From positions 1 through 34,533 of the forward strand of contig JAEZKY010000234.1 in NCBI GenBank assembly GCA_023435985.1: a DNA stretch of 34,533 bases, given 5' to 3'. The notes under the pieces are model-generated. The model was given only the letters and a program-made list of their open reading frames with translations, was not told where the DNA came from and ran no database searches. Source of the DNA: Bacillota bacterium (GTDB lineage Bacteria > Bacillota > Clostridia > Clostridiales > Clostridiaceae). Shown here one piece after another: positions 15,805 through 24,378 of this stretch. Position numbers and translations under genes: made by a program. Every line of letters starts with the position of its first letter. Positions within the stretch are counted from its first letter, which is position 1.

Positions 15805-16746
15805 CTATTTAATAATTTTAAATTCGTAGCCTTTCTGCTTTAAATATTCTATTATTGCAGGTAAAGCTTTTGCAGTTTCTTCTTTTCCATAAGTATCATG
15901 CATTAATATTAATGCCTTTTCTCTATTCCCTATGGTTTTTATAGCTTCTTGAGTAAGCTGAGCTGCATTTTTATGTCCCCCGTCTTCTGCATCTCCTGAT
16001 AATGCGTTCCAATCAATTTGATGCCAGTCTTTCTCATGCAAAGCTTCATCTACCGCCTCTGCTCCTTTTGGGTCTTTCTTACTCCAAGTCATCTGCCCTC
16101 CTGGAAATCTTATAGCTCTTGTTGAGAAATCTTGTCCCAAAACATCTTTTAAGGCTTTATCTGTTTTATTAAAATCGGACATACAATTTTCCAAGCTTAT
16201 CTTTCCATTTGGAAATAAATAATTATAATCATGTGTATAAGAATGAATGCCTATTGCATTACCTTCTGCCACTTCTCTTTTAACTAGATCTTTACTAGCA
16301 TCATCTTTATCCACATATTTTCCTATTAAAAAAAAGGTTGCATTTACATTTTCAGATTTAAGAATATCTAATATTTGTGGTGTCACTGTTTCTGATGGTC
16401 CATCATCAAAGGTTAGGTAAGCAACCTTTTTACCATCTGCCCCGTCTGGCGTTTGCCCGTTTACCTGCTGCTCTATATATTTCTCTAAATACGCAACATT
16501 TTCTACGTTACTATCACTTTCTTTATCTATTGAATTATCATTACTATCTTTAGCTGCGTCCTTATCTTGACTTTGTACTGAGTTATCTGTAATAGCTTGT
16601 ACGCTTTGCTTATTCGTTGAAAATCTTTGTGCGACTACTAAACCTCCTGTAATAACTAATAATGCAACTACAATAAATAGTATACTCATTCTTGCTTTCT
16701 TAATATTACTTTTCCTATTTACTTTGTTCTTATAATTAAGCTTCAT
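15805..16746 (-). CDS. Polysaccharide (peptidoglycan) deacetylase
   Basis: A 313-residue NodB-fold enzyme anchored by an N-terminal membrane segment (about 20-39) with an Asp/Ser/Asn-rich linker (45-85). Catalytic motifs are in order: TFDDGP (112-117), metal-binding HSYTH (168-172), RFPGG (213-217), DW (245-246) and LMH (281-283). It probably removes acetyl groups from peptidoglycan N-acetylglucosamine outside the cell (PgdA-like), which would raise lysozyme resistance; xylan or chitin substrates cannot be excluded. GAGGTAAGGAA precedes the ATG. No operon partner is seen. Confidence 0.92.
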   Translation of the reverse strand: MKLNYKNKVNRKSNIKKARMSILFIVVALLVITGGLVVAQRFSTNKQSVQAITDNSVQSQDKDAAKDSNDNSIDKESDSNVENVAYLEKYIEQQVNGQTPDGADGKKVAYLTFDDGPSETVTPQILDILKSENVNATFFLIGKYVDKDDASKDLVKREVAEGNAIGIHSYTHDYNYLFPNGKISLENCMSDFNKTDKALKDVLGQDFSTRAIRFPGGQMTWSKKDPKGAEAVDEALHEKDWHQIDWNALSGDAEDGGHKNAAQLTQEAIKTIGNREKALILMHDTYGKEETAKALPAIIEYLKQKGYEFKIIK

Positions 16747-16868
16747 TTCCTTACCTCGTTATATATTTATTAATTTGTTAATTAAATTTATGATGTCCAC
16801 TATTAAAATAAGGTGTTTACTCAAGCTATAACTCAAAATTAATCCATTAACATTAATATATATGCATA

Positions 16869-16934
16869 TTATCTAGTCAACTTGTTATTTTATTTCATAT
16901 GCCTTATTACATAAATGACAAGTTTACTAGATAA
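16869..16934. repeat. Inverted repeat with an embedded TIR-like end
   Basis: TTATCTAGTCAACTTGT and its complement (ACAAGTTTACTAGATAA) match at 16 of 17 positions around a 32-base loop. The loop edge contains AACTTGTTATTTTATTTCAT then ATGCCTTA, which resembles one terminus of the TIR element family. It could be a solo or rearranged copy. Confidence 0.5.
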
Positions 16935-16944
16935 CAAAAACTTT

Positions 16945-17008
16945 TTAGACTATAAAAATAAATAATAGATAAAACATACTGATTTACTATTTTCTCGATG
17001 GTGTCTTA
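16945..17008. repeat. Degenerate copy of the TIR element
   Basis: The left end TTAGACTATAAAAATAAATA (then ATAGAT) and the right end (ATTTACTATTTTCTCGATGG then TGTCTTAA) align as inverted repeats and with the family consensus, with several mismatches. It is about 64 bp and sits immediately downstream of the ABC exporter operon. Confidence 0.45.
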
Positions 17009-17025
17009 ATTCTTATACTATTTTT

Positions 17026-18765
17026 TTATAGTTGATGCTTAAATTGGCTATTATAAAGTTCTGTATAAATTCCACCTTTATTTACAAGCTCATCATGATT
17101 CCCTCTTTCAACAATTTTACCGCTCTTCATAACAAGTATTAAATCTGCATCTCGTATAGTTGAAAGCCTATGAGCAATTACAAAGCTTGTACGCCCCTTC
17201 ATCATTGAAAGAAAAGCATTCTGTATCTTAAGTTCTGTTCTTGTATCTACGTTGCTTGTTGCTTCATCTAATATAAGCATAGGAGGATCAATCAGCATAA
17301 CCCTTGCTATGGTTAGAAGCTGCTTCTGACCTTCTGAAAGATTGCCTCCTGATTCAGTTATCATTGTGTCATAGCCATCAGGAAGTCTCTTTATGAAGCT
17401 ATGGATATACGCTGCCTTAGCAGCATTTTCAACTTCCTCTAAAGTGGAAGTTGGTTTGCCATAAGCTATATTTTCTCTTATAGTTCCTTCAAAAAGCCAG
17501 GTATCCTGAAGTACCATACCAAATTGACTTCTAAGACTGTCTCTTGTAAAACTATTTATTTCTCTGCCATCTACGGTGATTTTTCCTTTATTCAATTCAT
17601 AAAATCTCATAAGAAGATTTACCATAGTAGTTTTTCCTGCGCCAGTAGGACCTACAATAGCCACAGTACTTCCTCTTTTTATATCAACACTAAAATCATC
17701 TATAAGGGGCACTTTTTCATCGTAAGCAAAGGATACATTTTCAAACTTAACATTTCCCTCACTAGTTTTTATATTTTCAGCTTCTTTAGAATCTGCTTTT
17801 TCTGGTATTTCATCTAAAATGGAAAATACCCTTTCACAAGAAGCAAGTGCAGCTTGAAGCTGAGTAGCCACACTGGTTATATTATTTATAGGCTGTGAGA
17901 ATTGTGTTGAGTAAGTTAAAAAGCTCGAAATTACACCAACACTTAATCCACTTAAAACAGAAAGTACTCCTCCGATTAAACCAATTAAAATATATGTAAT
18001 ATTATTTACAAAACGTGTCGCTGGATTTGTAAGAGAGGAATAAAACTGAGCTAGCTGTCCACATTTATAAAGTCTTTTATTAATTCCAGAGAAATTCTCC
18101 TCTGATCTCTCCTCGTATCCAAAAAGTCTTACTACCTTTTGGTTCCCTACTATCTCTTCTGTATATCCATTTAATTCTCCAAGAGTTTTTTGCTGTTCCT
18201 TAAACATTTTATTAGACCTTCTTGTAATAAAAGAAGCAATAATAAAACATGGCGGAGTCATTAACACTATTACAACTGTTAATTTAAAGCTTAAACTTAT
18301 CATTAAAATAATTGAACTTACTATTGTTATTATTCCTGGATAAAATTGAGTTATTCCTTGAAATAATCCATCTGAAATATTATCCATATCATTTGTCAGC
18401 CTGCTTATAATATCTCCATGAGGATTTTTATCAAAATACTTTAAAGGCAGACTGCTTATTTTATCTAAAGCCTTATTTCTAAGGTCTTTTACAGTATTAT
18501 AAGCTACTATATTAGCAACTGCGGTGAACAGCCAAGTAAATATTGCACTTATTACATAAATTACGCCAAGGACTATAATCGTATTAATTAAACCATCAAA
18601 ATCAACTCTTCCTTTAGCAATTATTTTATCAATGGCCTTTCCAACTATTAATGGCATAAAAGCAATGAGCACATTACTTATAAGAGCAAATATTAGAGCT
18701 ATAAACATATAACCTTTATATTTTGAAACATAACTTAATAATCTAGAAAATGTACTTTTTTTCAT
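17026..18765 (-). CDS. ABC exporter half-transporter (catalytically competent subunit)
   Basis: A 579-residue permease-ATPase fusion. Six membrane segments lie within about 1-300, and the nucleotide-binding domain in about 335-579. Walker A GPTGAGKTT (372-380), signature LSEGQ (476-480, one change from LSGGQ), Walker B ILDEATSNVD with the catalytic Glu501, and switch His532 in AHRLST. It pairs with the preceding gene, whose nucleotide site is degenerate. The ATG directly follows the upstream TAA, and GGAGG lies within the end of the upstream gene, giving tight coupling. The substrate is unknown; multidrug, peptide or lipid export is typical of this type. Confidence 0.92.
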   Translation of the reverse strand: MKKSTFSRLLSYVSKYKGYMFIALIFALISNVLIAFMPLIVGKAIDKIIAKGRVDFDGLINTIIVLGVIYVISAIFTWLFTAVANIVAYNTVKDLRNKALDKISSLPLKYFDKNPHGDIISRLTNDMDNISDGLFQGITQFYPGIITIVSSIILMISLSFKLTVVIVLMTPPCFIIASFITRRSNKMFKEQQKTLGELNGYTEEIVGNQKVVRLFGYEERSEENFSGINKRLYKCGQLAQFYSSLTNPATRFVNNITYILIGLIGGVLSVLSGLSVGVISSFLTYSTQFSQPINNITSVATQLQAALASCERVFSILDEIPEKADSKEAENIKTSEGNVKFENVSFAYDEKVPLIDDFSVDIKRGSTVAIVGPTGAGKTTMVNLLMRFYELNKGKITVDGREINSFTRDSLRSQFGMVLQDTWLFEGTIRENIAYGKPTSTLEEVENAAKAAYIHSFIKRLPDGYDTMITESGGNLSEGQKQLLTIARVMLIDPPMLILDEATSNVDTRTELKIQNAFLSMMKGRTSFVIAHRLSTIRDADLILVMKSGKIVERGNHDELVNKGGIYTELYNSQFKHQL

Positions 18766-20499
18766 TTACATAGCCTCCTTTGTAATTTGAGAGCTACATA
18801 TTTCCTTATAAACATCTGACGCTTTAAGTAATTCTTCATGATTCCCTACTCCTGCGAGTTTTCCATCATCTAATACAATTATTAAATCTGCATCTTTTAT
18901 TGTGCTTATTCTTTGAGTAACCATAATTACAGTTGTCCCATTAGAATTTTCCTTAAGAGCTTTTCTAAGAGCTGCATCTGTAGCATAATCAAGAGCACTT
19001 AAGCTATCATCCATAATTAATATTTCTGGTTTTTTTACTAAAGCCCTTGCTATAGTAAGTCTTTGTTTCTGCCCTCCAGAAAAATTCACTCCTCCTTGAG
19101 AAATATAGGTATCATACTTTTCAGGCATTTTTTCTATAAAATCTTTCGCCATTCCAATTTCAGCTGCTTTTTTTACTTCATCCATTGTGGCATTTTGAGC
19201 TCCCCATTTTATGTTGTCTGATACACTACCTGAAAATAAAATAGCCTTCTGAGGTACAAAACCTATATTATTGTCAAGCTCATTTTTCTTATAATCTTTC
19301 ACACTAATTCCGTTTATTAATATGTCACCTTTGCTTGTATCATATAATCTAGGAATTAAATTAACCAAGGTAGTTTTTCCTGAACCTGTACCTCCTATAA
19401 TTCCAACCATCTGTCCTCTTTTTATTTCAAAGGTTATATCACTTACAGCATCCTCTTTAGAACCTTTATAAGAAAAGGATACTTTGTCAAACTTAAGTAT
19501 TGGAATCGTATCATCACATTCTTTATTGAAACTTTTATTTCCATTATACTTAATGCTTGTTTCTGTATTAAACACTTCATTTACACGTGCTGCACTAGCT
19601 GCTGCTTTGGTAAAGGTAATTATAAGAGAGGCAAGTACTATAAGTGCTGATAAAACCATGTTTATATAGTTTATATAAGCAATGACTTTTCCTGTGGTCA
19701 TCGCTCCTGAATCTACTCTTATTCCTCCAAACCAAATTACTGCCATAAGTGCAAAATTCATTATTATACTTGTAACAGGATTCATTAGGGCAGATATTTT
19801 TCCAACCTTGATTGCAGTACCTGCAAGTTCTTCATTTGATTCTTTAAACCTTATTCTTTCACCTTCTACTCTTGAAAAGGCTCTTATAACTCTTACTCCA
19901 GATAAATTTTCTCTTAATATAAGCGCTAATTTATCAAGTCTTTTTTGAACTACTTTATAAAGTGGAAGTGATTTACTCATAATAAGATATATTGCAAAAA
20001 CAAAAAATGGAATTGATAAATACATTATTAAGGATAATTTAACATCAAGTAACATTGCCATTATAATTCCACCAATACAAAGAAATGGTACTCTTATGGC
20101 AAGTCTTATGAACATTGCAAGACCTAATTGAAGTTGATTTACATCATTGGTTACACGATTAATAAGAGATGATGTTCCAAAATCATCAATTTCATTATAA
20201 GAAAATGTACCTATTTTTTTAAATATAGCATTTCTAAGAGCAGTCCCAAATCCCTGTGCAGCAATAGATGCGAAATATTGACAGGTAAAAGATGATAATA
20301 CTCCGCAGACCGCCATTAAAAGCATTATAAGTCCTATTTTAATTATGTAATTAATATCCTTAGTTCCTATGCCTTTATCTGTTATAAGCACCATTATTGT
20401 AGGTATTGATATTTCAAAAGCAGCCTCCAGCAACTTAAATATAGGTCCTAGTATAACTTGTTTTTTATACGGCTTTATGAATTTTAATAAGTTATTCAA
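18766..20499 (-). CDS. ABC exporter half-transporter (degenerate-site subunit)
   Basis: A 577-residue permease-ATPase fusion with membrane segments within about 15-300 and the ATPase domain at about 335-577. Walker A is GGTGSGKTT (369-377) and the signature FSGGQ (473-477). Walker B is IMDDSLSALD, with Asp498 where the catalytic Glu normally lies, and the switch histidine is Gln529 (VTQRIST). These changes are typical of the noncanonical half of heterodimeric exporters such as BmrCD, LmrCD and TM287/288. The start is TTG at 20499, preceded by GGGGG. It is first gene of a two-gene operon, divergent from a LysR regulator. Confidence 0.92.
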   Translation of the reverse strand: MNNLLKFIKPYKKQVILGPIFKLLEAAFEISIPTIMVLITDKGIGTKDINYIIKIGLIMLLMAVCGVLSSFTCQYFASIAAQGFGTALRNAIFKKIGTFSYNEIDDFGTSSLINRVTNDVNQLQLGLAMFIRLAIRVPFLCIGGIIMAMLLDVKLSLIMYLSIPFFVFAIYLIMSKSLPLYKVVQKRLDKLALILRENLSGVRVIRAFSRVEGERIRFKESNEELAGTAIKVGKISALMNPVTSIIMNFALMAVIWFGGIRVDSGAMTTGKVIAYINYINMVLSALIVLASLIITFTKAAASAARVNEVFNTETSIKYNGNKSFNKECDDTIPILKFDKVSFSYKGSKEDAVSDITFEIKRGQMVGIIGGTGSGKTTLVNLIPRLYDTSKGDILINGISVKDYKKNELDNNIGFVPQKAILFSGSVSDNIKWGAQNATMDEVKKAAEIGMAKDFIEKMPEKYDTYISQGGVNFSGGQKQRLTIARALVKKPEILIMDDSLSALDYATDAALRKALKENSNGTTVIMVTQRISTIKDADLIIVLDDGKLAGVGNHEELLKASDVYKEICSSQITKEAM

Positions 20500-20713
20500 A
20501 ATTTATCCCCCAATCTTCGATATATAGATATTCAACTTTAGAATTAAACTTATGTAGTAGCTTATCGAAACCACATACAAAAGTTTAACTTAAGCGGATA
20601 ATTATTATATATATAAGTAAAATTTATAATTTGTTTATCCATATATTGAATATTACTCAAATTTACTTTATCATTATATCAAAAGCAAACGCATATAAAA
20701 AATACATAATATA

Positions 20714-20726
20714 TATGGTTACCATA
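20714..20726. promoter_or_regulatory. Candidate LysR operator palindrome
   Basis: TATGGTTACCATA is a perfect inverted repeat around a single central T and fits the T-N11-A rule for LysR sites. It sits 21 bases before the lysR GTG, in the divergent gap (20500-20746) shared with the ABC exporter operon. The rest of that gap is AT-rich with no second clear palindrome. Confidence 0.45.
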
Positions 20727-20746
20727 CAATTTTTATATGGAAAGAA

Positions 20747-21619
20747 GTGAAAAAAATAGATATTAAACAATTAAAGTATTTTTATACAATTGCAGAAGAA
20801 GGACAAATAACAAATGCTGCAAAAAGGCTTCATATTGCCCAACCTCCATTAAGTTATCAACTGAAAAATCTTGAAAGTGAACTAGGAGTACAACTAGTTG
20901 AAAGAGGCAGCCGTAATATAAAACTGACAGATGCAGGCCTTATACTTTATAAACGAGCTAAACAAATATTATCCCTGACAAAATCCACTGAAGATGAATT
21001 AAAGGATTTTAAACATGGGGTAAACGGAACCTTATCCATAGGAACTATCTCCTCCTCTGGAGCTTCACTTTTAGACAGTAGAATGCGTATATTTCACGAA
21101 AAATATCCCTTCATAAATTTTGAAATTCATGAAGGGAATACTTACGAACTCTTAGAAGCATTAAATAATGGCATAATTGAAATTGCAATAGTAAGAACTC
21201 CTTTTAATGCTTCTGGAATAAACTCAATTTTTCTTCCAAAAGAGCCTATGGTTGCAACAATGGTAAAGGAGCTTAATTGGACAGATAATAATGTTATTGC
21301 TATTACAGAATTAAATAATAAACCATTAATCTTCTATAGGAGATTTGAAGGTCTAATATTCAAGGTATGTCAAGCTTCTAATTTTGAACCTGTTGTATTT
21401 TGCAAAAATGATGACGCAAGAACCTCTTTGCTTTGGGCAAATGCTGGACTTGGGATTGCTATTGTCCCAAAATCCTCAATAAAATTAATAGGTTCTTCAA
21501 ACTTAATTTTTAAAGAAATTGATAATGCAGAACTATCAACTCAAATAGCTATAATCTGGTCTAAAACAGGTTATCTTTCTTCTGCTGGAAAAAACTTTTT
21601 AGATCTATTTAAAGCTTAA
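20747..21619 (+). CDS. LysR-family transcriptional regulator
   Basis: A 290-residue regulator. The N-terminal winged helix-turn-helix (about 3-62) includes LKYFYTIAEEGQITNAAKRL and AQPPLSYQLKNLE. A type 2 periplasmic-binding-like effector domain follows (about 90-290) with GTLSIGTISSSGA. The start is GTG at 20747 after a modest GGAAAG ribosome site; a GTG and weak site fit low expression. The divergent position suggests it controls the ABC exporter genes and itself. The effector is unknown. Confidence 0.92.
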   Translation: MKKIDIKQLKYFYTIAEEGQITNAAKRLHIAQPPLSYQLKNLESELGVQLVERGSRNIKLTDAGLILYKRAKQILSLTKSTEDELKDFKHGVNGTLSIGTISSSGASLLDSRMRIFHEKYPFINFEIHEGNTYELLEALNNGIIEIAIVRTPFNASGINSIFLPKEPMVATMVKELNWTDNNVIAITELNNKPLIFYRRFEGLIFKVCQASNFEPVVFCKNDDARTSLLWANAGLGIAIVPKSSIKLIGSSNLIFKEIDNAELSTQIAIIWSKTGYLSSAGKNFLDLFKA

Positions 21620-21749
21620 TTATATATCCAGCTATTCCTTTAATTATATAGCCTAATTACAAGCTGACTGTACTGGTAAGAATTTATTTGAATTAAAGAA
21701 AACAGCCTAATTATAATTTTAAAAATATAACATATTGAAATAAGATAAT

Positions 21750-21795
21750 AAGGAGCTATCGATAACGGATTCTAATCCGTTATCGATAGCTCCTT
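21750..21795. terminator. Perfect 22-bp hairpin between convergent genes
   Basis: AAGGAGCTATCGATAACGGA plus TT is followed by CT and its exact complement. It lies between the lysR stop and the chemotaxis gene stop. T-runs are short on both strands (TTTCTAC on plus, ATTATCTTATTTC on minus), but the stem is very stable and most probably stops transcription from both sides. Confidence 0.75.
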
Positions 21796-21831
21796 TCTAC
21801 ATTATTAATCTTATTATATTGTTTCAACACA

Positions 21832-23601
21832 TTATATTTTAAAGCCTTCAATCAATTCATTTAGATTTTGTGCTAGTACTGCTTGACTTTCAGCGGTAGC
21901 TGCAACTTGTTCCATACTTGCTGTAGTCTTTGCTATATTATCTAATATAACTGTTGAATTTCTTGTTGATTTTTCTGAGTTTACTGCCATAACTTCAATA
22001 ATAGAATTTATTTCTTCAATTGAAGCATTTAACTCCTCAGACATTGCAGCGATATCCTCAGATATCTTACTTATTTCCTCTGCATTATTATAATAATATT
22101 CTCCTGATTTTATAAATTCATTAAAGTGCTTTATTACATCTAAATTTATAAAGTTAAGCACTTCATTACTATTATCTGAAAGTTTCTTAAATGCCTCTTG
22201 TACCTTTTTAACGGTTTCTTGAATTGATGTAGCTGAACCTGATGATTCTTCTGCTAGTTTTCTAACTTCTTCAGAAACCACTGCAAAGCCTCTTCCTTGC
22301 TCTCCCGCTCTAGCAGCTTCTATAGCTGCATTTAATGCTAATAAATTTGTTTGTTCTGCAATAGCTGATATAGCTTCAACCATGTCTGAAACTTCCTTTA
22401 CAACTTCACCAGCCTTAATTGCTTCTAAGATTTTCTTCTCCTTTTCTTCGTAAATATTCTCTGTATTTGTCAATGCTGTATTTGTCTCATTTTTTAAATC
22501 TAATGATTTTTCCTTAAAGTCTATTGAAATCCCACTTCCATCTGTTGACTTTGTAGACAACTGATTTACACTTGAATTTATTTCTTTCATGAAGTCATTC
22601 ACTTTACTAGCAGATTTACTTGAATCATTCATACTGCTGACAATTTCCTTAGTTGAATTATTCATATCTATAAAACTATTGTTAACTTCCTCAGTTAATG
22701 CAGATAATTCCTCTGTTGATGCACTTAAATCCATGGTCTTTTGACTTATATTCTTAATTAATTCTTTAACATTATTCTGTGCAGAATTCAACGCTTCTGC
22801 TGTCTGCCCAAATTCGTCTTTCCCATTTATGATTATATCCTCTGAGAAATCATACTTTGCTAGCCTTTGTGCCAATTCCTTTATATTAGTCAAAGGTTTT
22901 GCAAGCTGTACTGATACCCTGATTGCTATTACTATTGCTATCAAAAGCAATACTCCAATTGATATAACCATTGCAACAACAGCATTTATTAAGTTCTTAT
23001 TCAATTCTTGAGTCTTTGCTTCCACTTGCTTGTCTATATCATCTACATAATTACCAGTACTTACAATCCAGCCATATGGTTTAAACAGCTCAGAATACGC
23101 TCTTTTAGGAGCTACCCCCTCTTCATTAGGCTTTGCATAATAAAAATCTGTATAGCCACCCCCTTCTTTGGTTGAAATATTAATTATGTTTTGAATCAAC
23201 TTGTTTCCGTTTTTATCTGTTTCATCTATTCTATTTTTTCCTTCTTGATCTGGTAGCATTGGATGTGCTATTAGCGTAGCATCCACATCATCTATCCAAA
23301 AATATCCGTCATTGTTATACCTTAAAGATTTAACAATATCTTTTGCTTCTTGCTTTGCCTGTTCTTCCGTTAATTCTCCATTAGCTTGTTTAGTATGTAT
23401 TCCATTTAATAACGTAATTACATTTTCAACCTGATATTTGATTTCGGCATCATAATCATCTCTAAGCAATTTTTCATATTGCTTAATTGACGCAGAATTA
23501 CTTCTGCCCAATTGGATAATGCCAATGGCCCCGACTACTACTGCTACAATCACAGCAATTAATACATTCATTAATATGACTTTCCCTTTTAAACTTCTCA
23601 T
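21832..23601 (-). CDS. Methyl-accepting chemotaxis protein with single Cache domain
   Basis: A 589-residue chemoreceptor. TM1 is at about 8-30. The extracellular part (31-203) has the Cache_2 pattern, with GYFWIDDVDATLIAHPMLPD, YTDFYYAKP and YGWIVSTGNYVDDID. TM2 is at about 205-228, HAMP 229-285, and the signalling domain about 300-589 with the conserved tip EAARAGEQGRGFAVVSEEVRKLA. Such Cache domains often sense small carboxylates, but the ligand is not readable. AAGGTGA precedes the ATG. It is monocistronic, with no che genes in the window. Confidence 0.95.
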   Translation of the reverse strand: MRSLKGKVILMNVLIAVIVAVVVGAIGIIQLGRSNSASIKQYEKLLRDDYDAEIKYQVENVITLLNGIHTKQANGELTEEQAKQEAKDIVKSLRYNNDGYFWIDDVDATLIAHPMLPDQEGKNRIDETDKNGNKLIQNIINISTKEGGGYTDFYYAKPNEEGVAPKRAYSELFKPYGWIVSTGNYVDDIDKQVEAKTQELNKNLINAVVAMVISIGVLLLIAIVIAIRVSVQLAKPLTNIKELAQRLAKYDFSEDIIINGKDEFGQTAEALNSAQNNVKELIKNISQKTMDLSASTEELSALTEEVNNSFIDMNNSTKEIVSSMNDSSKSASKVNDFMKEINSSVNQLSTKSTDGSGISIDFKEKSLDLKNETNTALTNTENIYEEKEKKILEAIKAGEVVKEVSDMVEAISAIAEQTNLLALNAAIEAARAGEQGRGFAVVSEEVRKLAEESSGSATSIQETVKKVQEAFKKLSDNSNEVLNFINLDVIKHFNEFIKSGEYYYNNAEEISKISEDIAAMSEELNASIEEINSIIEVMAVNSEKSTRNSTVILDNIAKTTASMEQVAATAESQAVLAQNLNELIEGFKI

Positions 23602-23956
23602 AAAATCACCTTACTTCATTTATTATAATTAGTATTATTATTTAAGATGTTAAATGTTTGTAATTTCTTTAACACCTATAACTAATATCGCTGTTAGATA
23701 TGTAACTTCGTATAATGTTTTAACCCTATTATCACAAATATTTCTAGTATCCTTTTTATTCTTTTTATGTAATCGTTTGTATCCCTAGCTATATTATATC
23801 ATATAATGGATTAATATGTATAATTTTAGTATATTATTACACATTTTATCAAATATGTATAATAATAATGACAGTTTGTTAGAATTCTTGTTTTAAATAC
23901 CTATATTATTTAAAAATTTCTATATATATATCATAACTATCCAATGGAAACTCAAA
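23602..23956. other. Intergenic stretch upstream of the chemoreceptor gene
   Basis: AT-rich DNA with no gene. GCGATAT on the minus strand (about 23685-23691) resembles a sigma-D/FliA -10, but there is no matching TAAA-type -35 at the expected distance, so I do not call a flagellar promoter. Confidence 0.4.
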
Positions 23957-24002
23957 TAAAAAAAGAATATTTGCTTAAATTTATAAAACAAATATTCCTT
24001 CT
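23957..24002 (-). terminator. Terminator of the copper operon
   Basis: The stem AAGGAATATTTG / CAAATATTC-TT has a 15-base AT loop and is followed on the minus strand by a run of seven T, about 30 bases after the copZ stop. Confidence 0.75.
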
Positions 24003-24030
24003 TGTACCTCTATTCAATATACGCTTAATT

Positions 24031-24234
24031 CTATTGTATATTAACTACATCATAGCCTTCTTCTTCAATTGCATTTTTTAATTCGTCATCACTATTTTCA
24101 GTTTCAACTATTGCCCACTTATTCTCAAGGCTTACTTCTACTGATGTCACTTTATCTAAATTTTCTAAACCTTCCTTTACATGAGCAACACAATGCTCAC
24201 AACTCATTCCTTCAATTAATATTTTCTTTTTCAT
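24031..24234 (-). CDS. copZ: Copper chaperone CopZ
   Basis: A 67-residue single heavy-metal-associated domain with the metal site GMSCEHC near residue 9-15 and a typical beta-alpha-beta-beta-alpha-beta pattern ending in EEGYDVV. It delivers Cu(I) to CopA or CsoR in the cytoplasm. GGGGAGGAGGTG precedes the ATG. It is the third gene after csoR and copA, separated from copA by a 120-bp repeat element. Confidence 0.92.
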   Translation of the reverse strand: MKKKILIEGMSCEHCVAHVKEGLENLDKVTSVEVSLENKWAIVETENSDDELKNAIEEEGYDVVNIQ

Positions 24235-24257
24235 TTTTTCACCTCCTCCCCTTACTC

Positions 24258-24378
24258 CATTTTACAGTTGCTGCTGAAATTAAATCTTACAGCTTAACAT
24301 CCATCATGCGCATTAAAAATGTTATAGTTCATAATTATTATCTAAAACTGATAACTATCAACTGTTAACTGTAAAATG
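24258..24378. repeat. Microrepeat element overlapping the copA 3-prime end
   Basis: It is bounded by a perfect 12-bp inverted repeat, CATTTTACAGTT (24258-24269) and AACTGTAAAATG (24367-24378). Within the copA-side arm are TTACAGTTAACAGTTGATAG-type microrepeats on the minus strand. The last codons and stop of copA lie inside this arm, and the rest fills the copA-copZ gap. Confidence 0.6.

Noticed and set aside
23602..23760. Sigma-D type flagellar promoter for the chemoreceptor gene
   Set aside because: GCGATAT is present but there is no matching -35 at the right distance.
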